Origin: Veillonellaceae bacterium
GTDB taxonomy: Bacteria > Bacillota_C > Negativicutes > UBA1444
NCBI GenBank assembly: GCA_012798135.1
Contig: JAAZNU010000018.1
Span: 1-32,301 of the forward strand
DNA length: 32,301 bases
Direction of reading: 5' to 3'
A program made the position numbers and the translations under genes. Below are positions 8,509 to 16,473 of the stretch, piece by piece. Numbering within the stretch: the first letter of the stretch is position 1; each line of letters starts with the position of its first letter. The notes beneath the pieces were generated by a model. That model ran no database searches. It was not told where the DNA came from and saw nothing but the letters and a program-made list of their open reading frames with translations.

Positions 8509-9034
8509 GCTGAACCACAAAACAGTTCTCCTGTTTTCGGTGCTGTTCGTAATGTCCTTTATATGGATGATTGGCGGTTTGAAGCCTGCAACGCTGGAAG
8601 CGGCGCCGCCGCGCAGCGTAGTTCCGCCGCCTCCGCCGGCGGTCTATACACTGAGCGAACTGGAACAGAAGGCGGTCTTGCTGCTCAATGCCGCCCGCAA
8701 GGCGGAGGGCCTGGAGCCGCTCAAGGTGAACCTGTTGTTGTCGAAACTGGCGGCCGATTATGCGTTGGATATGAACAAACGCAAATTTTTCGCCCATGTC
8801 GATCCGGACGGCAAGGATCCCTTCGACCGGATGGCGGCGATCGGCATTGATTATCCCAATGCCGGCGAAAATATCGCCCTGAGCCCGGATGTAGAAACCG
8901 CGCACAAAATGTTGATGGACAGTCCGCTGCACCGGGAAAACATTCTCCAGCCCAAGTATACGGAAATCGGCATCGGTGTCCGGCCGGACTCGCGCGGAGG
9001 GGTCTATCTCGTCCAGGAGTTCATCGGCCCTTGA
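8498..9034 (+). CDS. Secreted or membrane-anchored CAP-domain (SCP/PR-1-like, YkwD-type) protein
   Basis: A 178-residue protein with a basic N-terminus and a hydrophobic stretch at about residues 10-28, consistent with a signal peptide or anchor. A proline-rich linker (PPPPPA) follows, then a CAP domain from about residue 50. CAP hallmarks are HVDPDGKDPFDRM around residues 100-112, GENIA at 123-127 and HRENIL at 145-150; His100, Glu124 and His145 fit the usual cavity residues. ATG 8498 overlaps the rsmA end by 11 bases, with AAGGAAGGGG upstream. Bacterial CAP proteins occur in the envelope and in spores, but their activity is mostly unknown. Confidence 0.85.
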   Translation: MKRKLNHKTVLLFSVLFVMSFIWMIGGLKPATLEAAPPRSVVPPPPPAVYTLSELEQKAVLLLNAARKAEGLEPLKVNLLLSKLAADYALDMNKRKFFAHVDPDGKDPFDRMAAIGIDYPNAGENIALSPDVETAHKMLMDSPLHRENILQPKYTEIGIGVRPDSRGGVYLVQEFIGP

Positions 9035-9089
9035 TCGGGTTCGGCCGTGCAACCAAGAGGCGTTCTTTAAGAGGCCTGTTGTGTAAGTG

Positions 9090-9117
9090 TTGACAAATCA
9101 TGTTGACGGGGTATAAT
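9090..9117 (+). promoter_or_regulatory. Sigma-A-type promoter of the tetR-efflux operon
   Basis: TTGACA at 9090-9095 and TATAAT at 9112-9117 are both perfect consensus hexamers, separated by 16 bp. Transcription would start near 9124, inside the palindrome listed next. The tetR ATG follows at 9203. Confidence 0.85.
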
Positions 9118-9149
9118 TTAATCAATCGATTGATTAAATTATACCCCGT
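9106..9149. promoter_or_regulatory. 44-bp perfect palindrome, probable TetR operator
   Basis: Every base pairs symmetrically around 9127/9128. The centre reads ATCAATCGATTGAT, and the arms carry GGGGTATAAT on the left and its mirror on the right. It covers the -10 box and the expected start of transcription of the tetR operon, the usual place for an autoregulating TetR-family operator. The outermost pairs are A9106/T9149; pairing fails at 9105/9150. No T-run follows on the plus strand, so it is not a normal terminator. Confidence 0.75.
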
Positions 9150-9202
9150 TCACTCTGTTGCTGGCATGATGCCAGTACAAAATTTGCGGGAGGCCTCCGG
9201 CG

Positions 9203-9814
9203 ATGACGAATGAAAAAATTTCCCAGGATGCGAAGGAGAAGCTGCTGGCGGCGGCGACCCGGCTGTTTGCCGAGAAGGGTTTCGCCGGCGTTTCCATTCG
9301 GCAACTGGCCGAGGCTGCCGGCGTCAACAGCGCGATGATTTCCTATTATTATGGCGGCAAGGAAAGGCTGTACGAAGCTGTTCTTACAACTCAATACGAG
9401 CGGTTGCTTGCCAAATTCGAAGCCATTGCTGCCATCGAAGCGCCAGTGGAGGAGAAAATACGCCAATATGCCGACGTGATCCGGCGCAATCATACGGACG
9501 AGCAGCCGCTTATGGCCCGGCTGATTCAGGGGGAATTGACAAGCCCGACGGCCTGCATGGAAAAAGTCGTACGCAATTACACATCGCGCATTGCCCGCCT
9601 TGTGAGCGGCATCCTGCAGGAAGGTATTAATTCCGGCGAGCTTCGTCAGGACATTTCGCCGATCTTTGCCACGCTGGCCTTGGCTGGGATGCTGAACTTT
9701 TATTTTTTTCTGCGGGAAGCTACCCGGTCCATCGTGCCGATTTTTTCCGTCGGGGACGAAGAGTTCGTTGACGCGGCGTTAAAGATTTACCTCAAGGGAA
9801 TGGGGAGGGATTGA
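9203..9814 (+). CDS. TetR-family regulator of the efflux operon (CecR-like)
   Basis: A 203-residue TetR protein. The N-terminal helix-turn-helix lies at about residues 30-49 (VSIRQLAEAAGVNSAMISYY) followed by GGKERLYEAV. The C-terminal ligand domain contains PLMARLIQGELTSPT, resembling the CecR/DUF1956 type found with YbhFSR-like exporters. ATG 9203 has GGGAGG nine bases upstream. It is the first gene of the operon, three bases before the HlyD gene, with the palindromic operator in front. It probably represses its own operon until an inducing drug or metabolite binds; the inducer is unknown. Confidence 0.9.
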   Translation: MTNEKISQDAKEKLLAAATRLFAEKGFAGVSIRQLAEAAGVNSAMISYYYGGKERLYEAVLTTQYERLLAKFEAIAAIEAPVEEKIRQYADVIRRNHTDEQPLMARLIQGELTSPTACMEKVVRNYTSRIARLVSGILQEGINSGELRQDISPIFATLALAGMLNFYFFLREATRSIVPIFSVGDEEFVDAALKIYLKGMGRD

Positions 9815-9817
9815 CCC

Positions 9818-10816
9818 ATGGCGACAACAGGAAGAAACCGTAAAACAGTGCTGAAAATCGCCGTGATCGTTGTTGCGGCGGTATTGGCCGTCGGCACGGC
9901 CGGCTATAAGTTGTACGGTCGCTCGGAACGGGGTATAACGGCGACCGGCACGATCGAGGTGACCAAGACCGATATCACGCCCAAGGTCGGTGGTTATTTG
10001 GCCGAGCTGAAAATCCGGGAGGGCGACGCCGTAAAGCAAGGCCAGGTTGTCGCCGTCATCGACAGGCCAGATCTTAACGCGCAACTATGGCGGGACGAAG
10101 CCGCTCTGGCGAAAGCCAAGGCGCAGCTCCGGGACCTGGAACAGGGAGCGCGGGCGCAGGAACTGCAAGAAGCGTCCGCCAATCTGGCAGCGGCCAGATC
10201 TCAGGCCATCAAAGCGCAGGCGGACTTTCAACGCTATTCCACATTGTTCCGGGAGGGCGCGATCGCCACTCAACAGCTTGACGCCAGCCGGTCGGCGCAT
10301 GAAGTGGCCGCCAATGCCCTGACGGCGGCCGAATCCCGGTATAGTCTGCTGCTGGCCGGTTCGCGGCCGGACACGATCGCGGCGCAGCGCATGGAAGTCG
10401 AACGGTCGGAGGCGGTACTGGCGGCCAGCCAGACCCAGGTAGCCGATCTGACGGTGAGCAGTCCGCTGCCCGGTCGGGTGTTGTCCAAAAATTACGAGCG
10501 AGGCGAGTATGTCAACGCCGGCGCGGCCATCGCCACGGTCGGCGACATGAACGACTGTTGGGTGAAAATCTACGTATCGACCGAACAACTGGGAAAAATT
10601 CGTCTGGGGCAAGCTGCCGGCGTGAAAATCGACGCCTATCCGGACAAATCCTTTCGGGGCGAGATCAAGGAGATCAGCCAGAATGCGGAATATACGCCCC
10701 GGCAGAGTATCACGCAGCGGGAACGGGCCAACATGGTATTCGCGGTGAAGGTGAAATTGACAAATCCTGCGGAAATCATGAAACCAGGGTTGCCGGCGGA
10801 CGTGATCATCGAATGA
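9818..10816 (+). CDS. HlyD/YbhG-type periplasmic adaptor (membrane fusion protein)
   Basis: A 332-residue adaptor with one N-terminal membrane anchor (residues about 12-29), a barrel-sandwich/lipoyl half (ITPKVGGYLAELKIREGDAVKQGQ), a long Ala/Gln/Glu-rich coiled-coil hairpin (about 85-185), the second lipoyl half (VSSPLPGRVLSKNYERGEYV) and a beta-barrel domain. In diderm cells such proteins bridge an inner-membrane pump to a TolC channel. The last codons overlap the next gene's ATG (ATGA), so adaptor and ATPase are co-translated. Domain order is the same as in E. coli YbhG. Confidence 0.92.
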   Translation: MATTGRNRKTVLKIAVIVVAAVLAVGTAGYKLYGRSERGITATGTIEVTKTDITPKVGGYLAELKIREGDAVKQGQVVAVIDRPDLNAQLWRDEAALAKAKAQLRDLEQGARAQELQEASANLAAARSQAIKAQADFQRYSTLFREGAIATQQLDASRSAHEVAANALTAAESRYSLLLAGSRPDTIAAQRMEVERSEAVLAASQTQVADLTVSSPLPGRVLSKNYERGEYVNAGAAIATVGDMNDCWVKIYVSTEQLGKIRLGQAAGVKIDAYPDKSFRGEIKEISQNAEYTPRQSITQRERANMVFAVKVKLTNPAEIMKPGLPADVIIE

Positions 10817-11712
10817 TCCGGACGCAGGAGCTGACTAAAAAATTCGGCGCGCTCACGGCGGTGGACCGGGTGGATCTCACGGTGAACAGCGGCGAGATTT
10901 TTGGACTGGTCGGACCGGATGGCGCTGGCAAAACGACCCTGATGCGGATGCTGCTGGGCATTATGGACCCGACCGTCGGTTCGGCCGAGATCATGGGGAA
11001 CGCCAGCATTGAGTCGGTAAAACGACTGATCGGCTATATCCCGCAGAAATTCAGCCTATACCGGGACCTGACCGTGATGGAGAATATCCGGATGATCGGT
11101 TCGATGTACGGCGCCGCACCCGCGGAAATCGACAACCGGGCCCGGGAGATCCTGAATTTTACGAATTTGCTGCCGTTTGCCGACCGGCTGGCGGAGAACC
11201 TGTCCGGCGGCATGAAGCAAAAACTGGCCCTGGCGGCCGGCCTGATGCACAAACCCCGGCTGTTTTTCCTCGATGAACCGACCACCGGCGTGGACCCGGT
11301 TTCGCGCCGGGAGTTCTGGCAGATGCTGTATCGGCTCAACAAGGAGGGGATGACCGTGTTCGTTTCCACTCCCTATATGGATGAAGCGGAGTTGTGCAGC
11401 CGCGTCGCGTTCATGCATGAGGGGCGGATCGTCTCGTGCGCGTCGCCGGCGGATTTGCGCGATGCTTATCCGTACCAGATTCTCGAGCTCGCCATCAACA
11501 GCCGCACAGTCAAGACAGTTCTGCAGGATTGCGAGTTGGTGGATATCAATGCGTTTGGCGAAAAATACCATCTGGTGACGCGGGAGCCGGAACAGGCCCG
11601 GGAAATGGTGACAACGGCCCTGACCCAGTTTGGCTTTACCGATTTTTCCCTGGCGGCAGTGGCGCCGACGCTTGAAGACGTGTTCGTGGCGTTGGCTGGG
11701 GAGGCAAAATAA
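10813..11712 (+). CDS. ABC transporter ATP-binding protein 1 (YbhF N-half-like, partly degenerate site)
   Basis: A 299-residue ABC ATPase. The Walker A is GPDGAGKTT at residues 34-42, with Asp where Asn is common. The signature LSGG is at 130-133 and Walker B LFFLDE ends in Glu155. The H-loop position in STPYMDEAE carries Pro187 instead of His. A C-terminal extension of about 80 residues follows. The D-loop is normal (GVDP). These traits match the first half of fused YbhF, so this gene and the next are the split equivalent. ATG 10813 overlaps the HlyD stop; the frame is open further upstream but inside hlyD. Confidence 0.92.
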   Translation: MIRTQELTKKFGALTAVDRVDLTVNSGEIFGLVGPDGAGKTTLMRMLLGIMDPTVGSAEIMGNASIESVKRLIGYIPQKFSLYRDLTVMENIRMIGSMYGAAPAEIDNRAREILNFTNLLPFADRLAENLSGGMKQKLALAAGLMHKPRLFFLDEPTTGVDPVSRREFWQMLYRLNKEGMTVFVSTPYMDEAELCSRVAFMHEGRIVSCASPADLRDAYPYQILELAINSRTVKTVLQDCELVDINAFGEKYHLVTREPEQAREMVTTALTQFGFTDFSLAAVAPTLEDVFVALAGEAK

Positions 11713-12618
11713 ATGTGGGCAGTGGAGACTGAGAATCTGACGCGCACTTTCGGCGATTTCACTGCGGTCGACCAAGTCAGTCTGCGAATCCGTCAAGGCG
11801 GCATTTATGGCTTTTTGGGCCCGAACGGTTCGGGAAAATCCACGACCATCCGGATGTTGTGCGGAATCCTGGAACCGTCCGCCGGCAGCGGCCGGGTGAT
11901 GGGGTTCGACATTGCCCGCCAAAGCGAGCAAATCAAGGCCAATATCGGCTATATGTCACAAAAGTTCAGCCTGTATGATGACTTGAGCGTGCGAGAAAAT
12001 CTCGAATTTTATGCCGGTATGTATAGCTTGTCCACTGCGGCGAAAAAGAGTCGGATCGACGAGATGATCCATATGGCGGGCCTGACCGGTCGGGAGGATG
12101 AATTGACAGCCAATCTGTCGGGAGGGTGGAAGCAGCGGCTGGCGCTGGGCAGTTCAATTCTGCACCGGCCAACCGTTCTGTTTCTGGATGAACCGACCGG
12201 CGGCGTAGATCCCAAATCGCGTCGGCTGTTTTGGGATATCATTTATGATTTGTCGGCGGCCGGCACCACGGTCATGGTGACGACGCATTTCATGGACGAG
12301 GCGGAGCATTGCGACGAAATCGGCTTCATTTTCGAGGGCAAACTGATTGCCTCCGATTCGCCGTCCCGCCTGAAACAGACGATTCCCGGGCGGCTGCTGC
12401 GGATCGATAGCCCCGACCCGATGGAACTGATAGCGGAACTGGAGCGGCGACACCTGCCGTTGTTGGAAGCCTATGTCCATGGTGCCGGTGTCCACGTCCG
12501 GATTCGGGAAACGGACGCGGCGGCCTATGAAGCGTATGGCGGGCAGTGGATCCAGCCGTCGCTGGAAGATGTGTTCGTCCATTATGTGAAGGAAAAACGG
12601 CGGGAGGTGGCGGCATGA
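11713..12618 (+). CDS. ABC transporter ATP-binding protein 2 (YbhF C-half-like)
   Basis: A 301-residue ABC ATPase with all standard motifs: Walker A GPNGSGKST (residues 36-44), Q-loop GYMSQKFSLYDDL, signature LSGGWKQ, Walker B VLFLDEPTGGVDP, and an intact H-loop His192 in TTHFMDEAEHC. Its ATG directly follows the stop of ATPase 1 and its end overlaps the permease start, so all are co-translated. It likely supplies the fully competent catalytic residues of a heterodimeric motor with ATPase 1. Confidence 0.93.
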   Translation: MWAVETENLTRTFGDFTAVDQVSLRIRQGGIYGFLGPNGSGKSTTIRMLCGILEPSAGSGRVMGFDIARQSEQIKANIGYMSQKFSLYDDLSVRENLEFYAGMYSLSTAAKKSRIDEMIHMAGLTGREDELTANLSGGWKQRLALGSSILHRPTVLFLDEPTGGVDPKSRRLFWDIIYDLSAAGTTVMVTTHFMDEAEHCDEIGFIFEGKLIASDSPSRLKQTIPGRLLRIDSPDPMELIAELERRHLPLLEAYVHGAGVHVRIRETDAAAYEAYGGQWIQPSLEDVFVHYVKEKRREVAA

Positions 12619-13739
12619 TCCGTCTGCGGGCCTTGCTTCTGAAAGAGTTTATACAGATGCGGCGGGATCGCCTGACATTTGGGATGATGATCGGCATCCC
12701 GATTATCCAGCTGCTGCTGTTCGGGTTTGCGATCAATACGGATGTCAAGCACCTGCCCACCGTCGTGTTCGACCAGTCGCTCAGCCCGGAGAGCCGGGAT
12801 TTGCTGGATTCCTTTTCCGCCAGCGGCTATTTTGACATCAACTTTCTCGCCGGCAGTTTCAAAGAGGTGAATGCCCGGATCGACGACGGCGACGCCAAGG
12901 TCGGCGTGGTGTTCCCGCCGGATTTTGCGGAGCATGTCCGTAGCGGACGCAGCGGAGCAGTGCAGGTGATCGTCGACGCCACGGATTCGATGGCGGCATC
13001 TTCCGCCATCAGCACGGCCATGACCATCGGCCAGCTGCGGTCGCAGAATATCATGATCAAACGCCTGGAAGCCGTGACCGGCCGGGTGACAGCCTTGCCC
13101 TACGATATCCGGATTCGGCCCTGGTACAATCCGGACTTTGTGACGGCGTTTTATATGGTTCCCGGAATCATGGGCATGGTATTGACCATGACGATGGTGA
13201 TGATCACGTCGATGGCGATTGTCCGGGAGCGTGAACACGGGACCCTGGAGCAGCTCATCGTGACCCCGATGAAATCCTATGAATTGATGCTGGGAAAAAT
13301 CATTCCGTACATTTTCGTCGGGTTGGTGCAAGCCACGGTGGCCATGTTGGTCGGTATCCTCGTGTTTGACCTGCCGATCCGGGGCAATCTGATCGAACTG
13401 TTTCTGTATACCCTGCTGTTCATTGTGGCCTCGTTGGCTCTGGGCATCCTGATTTCCAACGTATCCCGGACCCAGATGCAGGCGATGCAGCTTTCCTTTT
13501 TCATTTTCATGCCGAGCGTTCTGCTGTCCGGATTTATGTTCCCCCGGGAAGCGATGCCGGAGTTTTTCTTCCAGATCGGCAGGATTCTGCCGTTGACCTT
13601 TTACCTGCAGATCATGCGCGGCCTGGTCCTGAAAGGGGTGGGAATCGCCGCCCTGTGGCCGCAAGTTGGAGCATTGCTCGTCTATACCTCGATCGTGCTG
13701 ACGATCAGCATTTTGAAATTCCGCAAAAAGCTGGCCTGA
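12615..13739 (+). CDS. ABC-2 type permease (YbhS/YbhR-like) of the efflux system
   Basis: A 374-residue permease. It starts with a cytoplasmic amphipathic stretch (LRALLLKEFIQMRRD), one membrane helix at about 23-41, a large extracytoplasmic domain (about 42-175), and five further helices. The conserved region REREHGTLEQLIVTPMKSYELMLGKIIPY between helices is typical of the ABC2_membrane_3 family. ATG 12615 overlaps the ATPase 2 stop. Only one permease gene is present, so it presumably acts as a homodimer. The substrate is unknown; relatives export cationic drugs, antibiotics or sodium. Confidence 0.92.
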   Translation: MIRLRALLLKEFIQMRRDRLTFGMMIGIPIIQLLLFGFAINTDVKHLPTVVFDQSLSPESRDLLDSFSASGYFDINFLAGSFKEVNARIDDGDAKVGVVFPPDFAEHVRSGRSGAVQVIVDATDSMAASSAISTAMTIGQLRSQNIMIKRLEAVTGRVTALPYDIRIRPWYNPDFVTAFYMVPGIMGMVLTMTMVMITSMAIVREREHGTLEQLIVTPMKSYELMLGKIIPYIFVGLVQATVAMLVGILVFDLPIRGNLIELFLYTLLFIVASLALGILISNVSRTQMQAMQLSFFIFMPSVLLSGFMFPREAMPEFFFQIGRILPLTFYLQIMRGLVLKGVGIAALWPQVGALLVYTSIVLTISILKFRKKLA

Positions 13740-13742
13740 GTT

Positions 13743-13787
13743 TTGTCACAGTTTGTTCACAAATTTGTCATGAAACTGCGATATGAT
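13743..13787 (+). promoter_or_regulatory. Three 11-bp direct repeats plus -10: candidate Pho-box-type promoter before tolC
   Basis: TTGTCAC at 13743, TGTTCAC at 13754 and TTGTCAT at 13765 start exactly 11 bp apart. The last unit matches six of seven bases of the E. coli PhoB half-site CTGTCAT. A -10-like TATGAT at 13782-13787 begins ten bases after the last unit, the Pho-box to -10 spacing of PhoB-activated promoters, and there is no normal -35. The regulator is inferred; another OmpR-type response regulator is possible. The box starts four bases after the permease stop. Confidence 0.5.
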
Positions 13788-13852
13788 CTTGATAAGATTA
13801 GAAATCATGGGGACGCTTAACCACGGAGGTTGGTGGGGCGGCAAGTTTCGGT

Positions 13853-13882
13853 TTGGCGAATTTTTCCCGAAAGTGGTACAAT
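13853..13882 (+). promoter_or_regulatory. Weak candidate promoter in the permease-tolC gap
   Basis: TTGGCG (13853-13858) and TACAAT (13877-13882) are 18 bp apart, leaving a leader of about 145 bases before tolC. The gap 13740-14034 (295 bp) otherwise holds only the direct repeats listed separately. A small open frame at 13783-14010 has no ribosome site or family resemblance and is not called. Confidence 0.35.
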
Positions 13883-14034
13883 GGAACGCGGATGTTTCCA
13901 CCAGATGCAGCCGAGACCAGCATAACAACGCTGCGCCGCTTCACCTAACCGCCGCTTATCCCGGACGCCGCCGCGTTCAAATAATTATCACGACAACGCA
14001 AATAATTTAATTCTAGGCAGGGAGAGGATTGGAA

Positions 14035-15381
14035 ATGAACACACAAAAACAACTGCGCCGCTTGGCCGCGTTGCTGGCGATGGGCTTGCTGCTGTCGCTA
14101 GCGTCGCTTGCCGCCGCCGAACCGCTGGCCACAGCGGTGCCCCAACCGGCGCCGGTGACCGAAATCACATTGGATCAGGCCGTTAATATGGCGCTGACCA
14201 ACAATCCGACCGGCAAGATCGCCGTCTTCGAATTCGAAGCCGCCAAGGGGACGCTGACCGCCGCCCGTTCCTACCGCTGGCCAACCTTGACGTATACGCA
14301 CAAGGATGCGTGGACCTGGCACGGTGAGAAATATAATGACAGATATTATGGCGGCGACCGCAACTACATGGACGACCAGTTCAGCAACGCCCTGACCCTC
14401 AACTGGACCGTCTGGGCCGGCAACAAGATCGAGAGCCAGGTCAGTCAGGCCAAACTGGCGCTGGACTCCAGCCAGTGGGGCATTGCCGCCGCCCGGCAGA
14501 CCCTCAAATACAACGCCACCGACGCCTACTTCAAACTGATGGCGGCCCGCAACGCCGTCAAACTCAGTGAAGAGTCGGTGGAGCGCCTGGAGAAATACCT
14601 TCAGGATGTTCAGGTTCAGTACCGGGTCGGCGTGGTCGCCAAGGTTGACGTGCTGCGCAGCGAAGTTTCGCTGGCCCAGGCCCGTCAGACCCTGATCGAG
14701 GCCCGCAACGCCTATGATTTGGCCATGGCCAACCTCAACAACATCATCGGTCTGCCGCTGACCACCAACATTGGAATCAAGGGCGACCTGACCTACGAAA
14801 AATATGAGCCGCCTCTGGCCACCTGCGAAGACACCGCCCTGCGGCAGAGGCCGGAGATCTTCCAGTACACCGACGCCGTCAAAAGCGCCCAGGAAGCCAT
14901 CACCATCGCCCGGGCCGGCTACCTGCCGACCGTGACGGCCACCGCCCAGGCCGCCTGGTACAACGACCAGTTCCCCGGTGGTCAGAACTACAACTGGACG
15001 ATCTATCTGACGACCAACTGGAACATCCTGGACTCGGGACTGACCGCCGGAAACTTGAAGAAAGCGATCGAAACCCATAAGAAAGCCCAGGAGCAGCTGC
15101 GGCAAACCGTGGACAGCGTGCGCCTGGACGTTCGTTCGACTTATCTGAGCCTGCAATCGTTCGATCAGAGCATTCAGACCAGCAAGGCTTCGGTGGGCCT
15201 GGCCGAGGAAGACTACCGGATCAAGGTAATCCGTTACCGGGCCGGCGTGGGTACCAACCTGGATGTTCTGGATGCCCAGGTGGCCCTGACCACCGCCAAG
15301 AACAACTACCTGCTGGCGATGTACAATTACAACAACTACCGGGCCAAACTGGATAAAGCCATGGGCGTCGCCGTCAAGTAG
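14035..15381 (+). CDS. TolC-like outer-membrane efflux channel
   Basis: A 448-residue outer membrane efflux protein. The signal peptide runs to about residue 30 (basic start, then LLAMGLLLSLASLAAAE). Two tandem repeats of the OEP fold follow, each with long Ala/Gln-rich coiled helices (SQVSQAKLALDSS, then YRVGVVAKVDVLRSEVSLAQARQTL; later YRAGVGTNLDVLDAQVALTTAKNNY). The two YR(A/V)GV-xx-DVL motifs mark the repeat. ATG 14035 follows GGGAGAGG with seven bases between; an in-frame TTG two codons earlier is less likely. Codons are richer in C-ending forms than in its neighbours, suggesting strong expression. It completes a tripartite exporter with the upstream genes and proves an outer membrane. 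Confidence 0.95.
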   Translation: MNTQKQLRRLAALLAMGLLLSLASLAAAEPLATAVPQPAPVTEITLDQAVNMALTNNPTGKIAVFEFEAAKGTLTAARSYRWPTLTYTHKDAWTWHGEKYNDRYYGGDRNYMDDQFSNALTLNWTVWAGNKIESQVSQAKLALDSSQWGIAAARQTLKYNATDAYFKLMAARNAVKLSEESVERLEKYLQDVQVQYRVGVVAKVDVLRSEVSLAQARQTLIEARNAYDLAMANLNNIIGLPLTTNIGIKGDLTYEKYEPPLATCEDTALRQRPEIFQYTDAVKSAQEAITIARAGYLPTVTATAQAAWYNDQFPGGQNYNWTIYLTTNWNILDSGLTAGNLKKAIETHKKAQEQLRQTVDSVRLDVRSTYLSLQSFDQSIQTSKASVGLAEEDYRIKVIRYRAGVGTNLDVLDAQVALTTAKNNYLLAMYNYNNYRAKLDKAMGVAVK

Positions 15382-16231
15382 CCTCGCGCTTTTTGACGCT
15401 AAAACCGTGACCGAGGACCTCCGCCGCATCCTGAACAATCATGAATGCGTGGGGGTCCGTTTTTTCGACGATAAACTTGATTTTGGCGATCTGGGTCAGC
15501 GTGACGACGACAAACAGAACATCCTTGACCTGGCCGGTATAGGCGCCTCTGCCTTCCAAAAAAGTCGCTCCCCGGCCCACCTCGTCCAGAATGGCCTCGG
15601 CGATGGCGTTGTTTTGTTCGGAGATGATCATGATGGTTTTTTTGCGGTTGAGGCCGCCAATGACGGCATCAGTCACTTGGGAACCCACAAAGAACGACAA
15701 CAGCGTGTACATGGCCGGCTTGACCCCGAACAGGACCGCTGCGACCAGCATCAGGAACACGTTGATCGAAAAGCCGACCAACCCGACATTCAGCGAGTAG
15801 TATTTTTTGATGATTGTGGCGATGGCGTCGGTGCCGCCCGACGAGCCGCCCGCCCGGAAGATCAGGCCGCTGCCGATACCGCTGATGACGCCGCCGTAGA
15901 TGGCGGCGAGCAGGGTATCGTCGATCAGGTGAACATCGGCGAGAAACCGGGTAGCATCGGTGGCGAGCGAAAAAATCAGCATGCCGAACACGCCGCAGAT
16001 GACATAGTCCTTGTCCAGCAGGCGGTAGGCCGCATAAAAAATCGGGATGTTCAGGATGATGATCTGCACGCCGATCGGCCACTCGAACAGAAAGTACAGA
16101 ATCATGGCTACGCCGCTGACCCCGCCGCTGAACAGCTGGTGCGGGATCAAAAAGGTGTTGATGGCCATGCCGGAAATCAGGCTGCCGATGGCGACCATGG
16201 AATAGCGCCGCAGATGTTTCTTCCACTGCAT
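15374..16231 (-). CDS. YitT-family membrane protein with C-terminal DUF2179 domain
   Basis: A 285-residue protein starting at ATG 16231 with GGAGGG eight bases upstream. The first about 200 residues form five or so membrane helices with the family segments NTFLIPHQLFSGGVSGVAMI and RAGGSSGGTDAIATIIKKYY. The C-terminal 80 residues form the soluble DUF2179 domain (GRGATFLEGRGAYTGQ, DPHAFMIVQDAAEVLGHGF). Function is not established for the family. Its stop overlaps the tolC stop by eight bases, tail to tail, and no terminator separates them. Confidence 0.92.
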   Translation of the reverse strand: MQWKKHLRRYSMVAIGSLISGMAINTFLIPHQLFSGGVSGVAMILYFLFEWPIGVQIIILNIPIFYAAYRLLDKDYVICGVFGMLIFSLATDATRFLADVHLIDDTLLAAIYGGVISGIGSGLIFRAGGSSGGTDAIATIIKKYYSLNVGLVGFSINVFLMLVAAVLFGVKPAMYTLLSFFVGSQVTDAVIGGLNRKKTIMIISEQNNAIAEAILDEVGRGATFLEGRGAYTGQVKDVLFVVVTLTQIAKIKFIVEKTDPHAFMIVQDAAEVLGHGFSVKKREAT

Positions 16232-16280
16232 GAAGTTTTCCCTCCGTTTGGACCGGCCATATTTTGGCCGTCCGCTTCTT

Positions 16281-16309
16281 ATTATAAAGCAACGGCAAAG
16301 ACCTGGAAA
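16281..16309 (-). promoter_or_regulatory. Promoter of the yitT-family gene
   Basis: On the minus strand TATAAT (16286-16281) is preceded at 17 bp by TTTCCA (16309-16304), four of six matches to a -35. It lies 50 bp upstream of the ATG at 16231. Confidence 0.6.
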
Positions 16310-16389
16310 CATCTCTTTGTTTCCGGCGTTGCAATCCGTCGTTAATCTGAACATTGATGACGTTTTGGAAAGAAAATGTTCGAAAAAGG

Positions 16390-16418
16390 TTGCAGGCGGG
16401 GTGAGTTCTGCGTAGAAT
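16390..16418 (+). promoter_or_regulatory. Promoter of the ispE-purR-glmU-prs cluster
   Basis: TTGCAG (16390-16395) and TAGAAT (16413-16418) are 17 bp apart. An overlapping perfect TATAAT at 16418-16423 lacks a fitting -35. The start codon of ispE follows 55 bp downstream. Confidence 0.6.
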
Positions 16419-16473
16419 ATAATACGAGTAAAATGTTAGATTCCATGTCCGGATTCGGACTACGGGAGGCTCC

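Noticed and set aside
9106..9149. Palindrome as the terminator of the rsmA-CAP operon
   Set aside because: No T-run follows on the plus strand, and it overlaps a consensus promoter; operator is the better reading, though it may also hinder read-through.
13783..14010. 75-codon frame in the permease-tolC gap
   Set aside because: It starts inside the putative -10 box, has no ribosome site and resembles nothing.
14098..15438. 446-codon open frame antisense to tolC
   Set aside because: A shadow of the C-ending codon bias of tolC; no ribosome site or recognisable protein.
15407..16345. 312-codon plus-strand frame opposite the yitT-family gene
   Set aside because: Charged low-complexity translation without family resemblance; the minus strand encodes a clear YitT protein.
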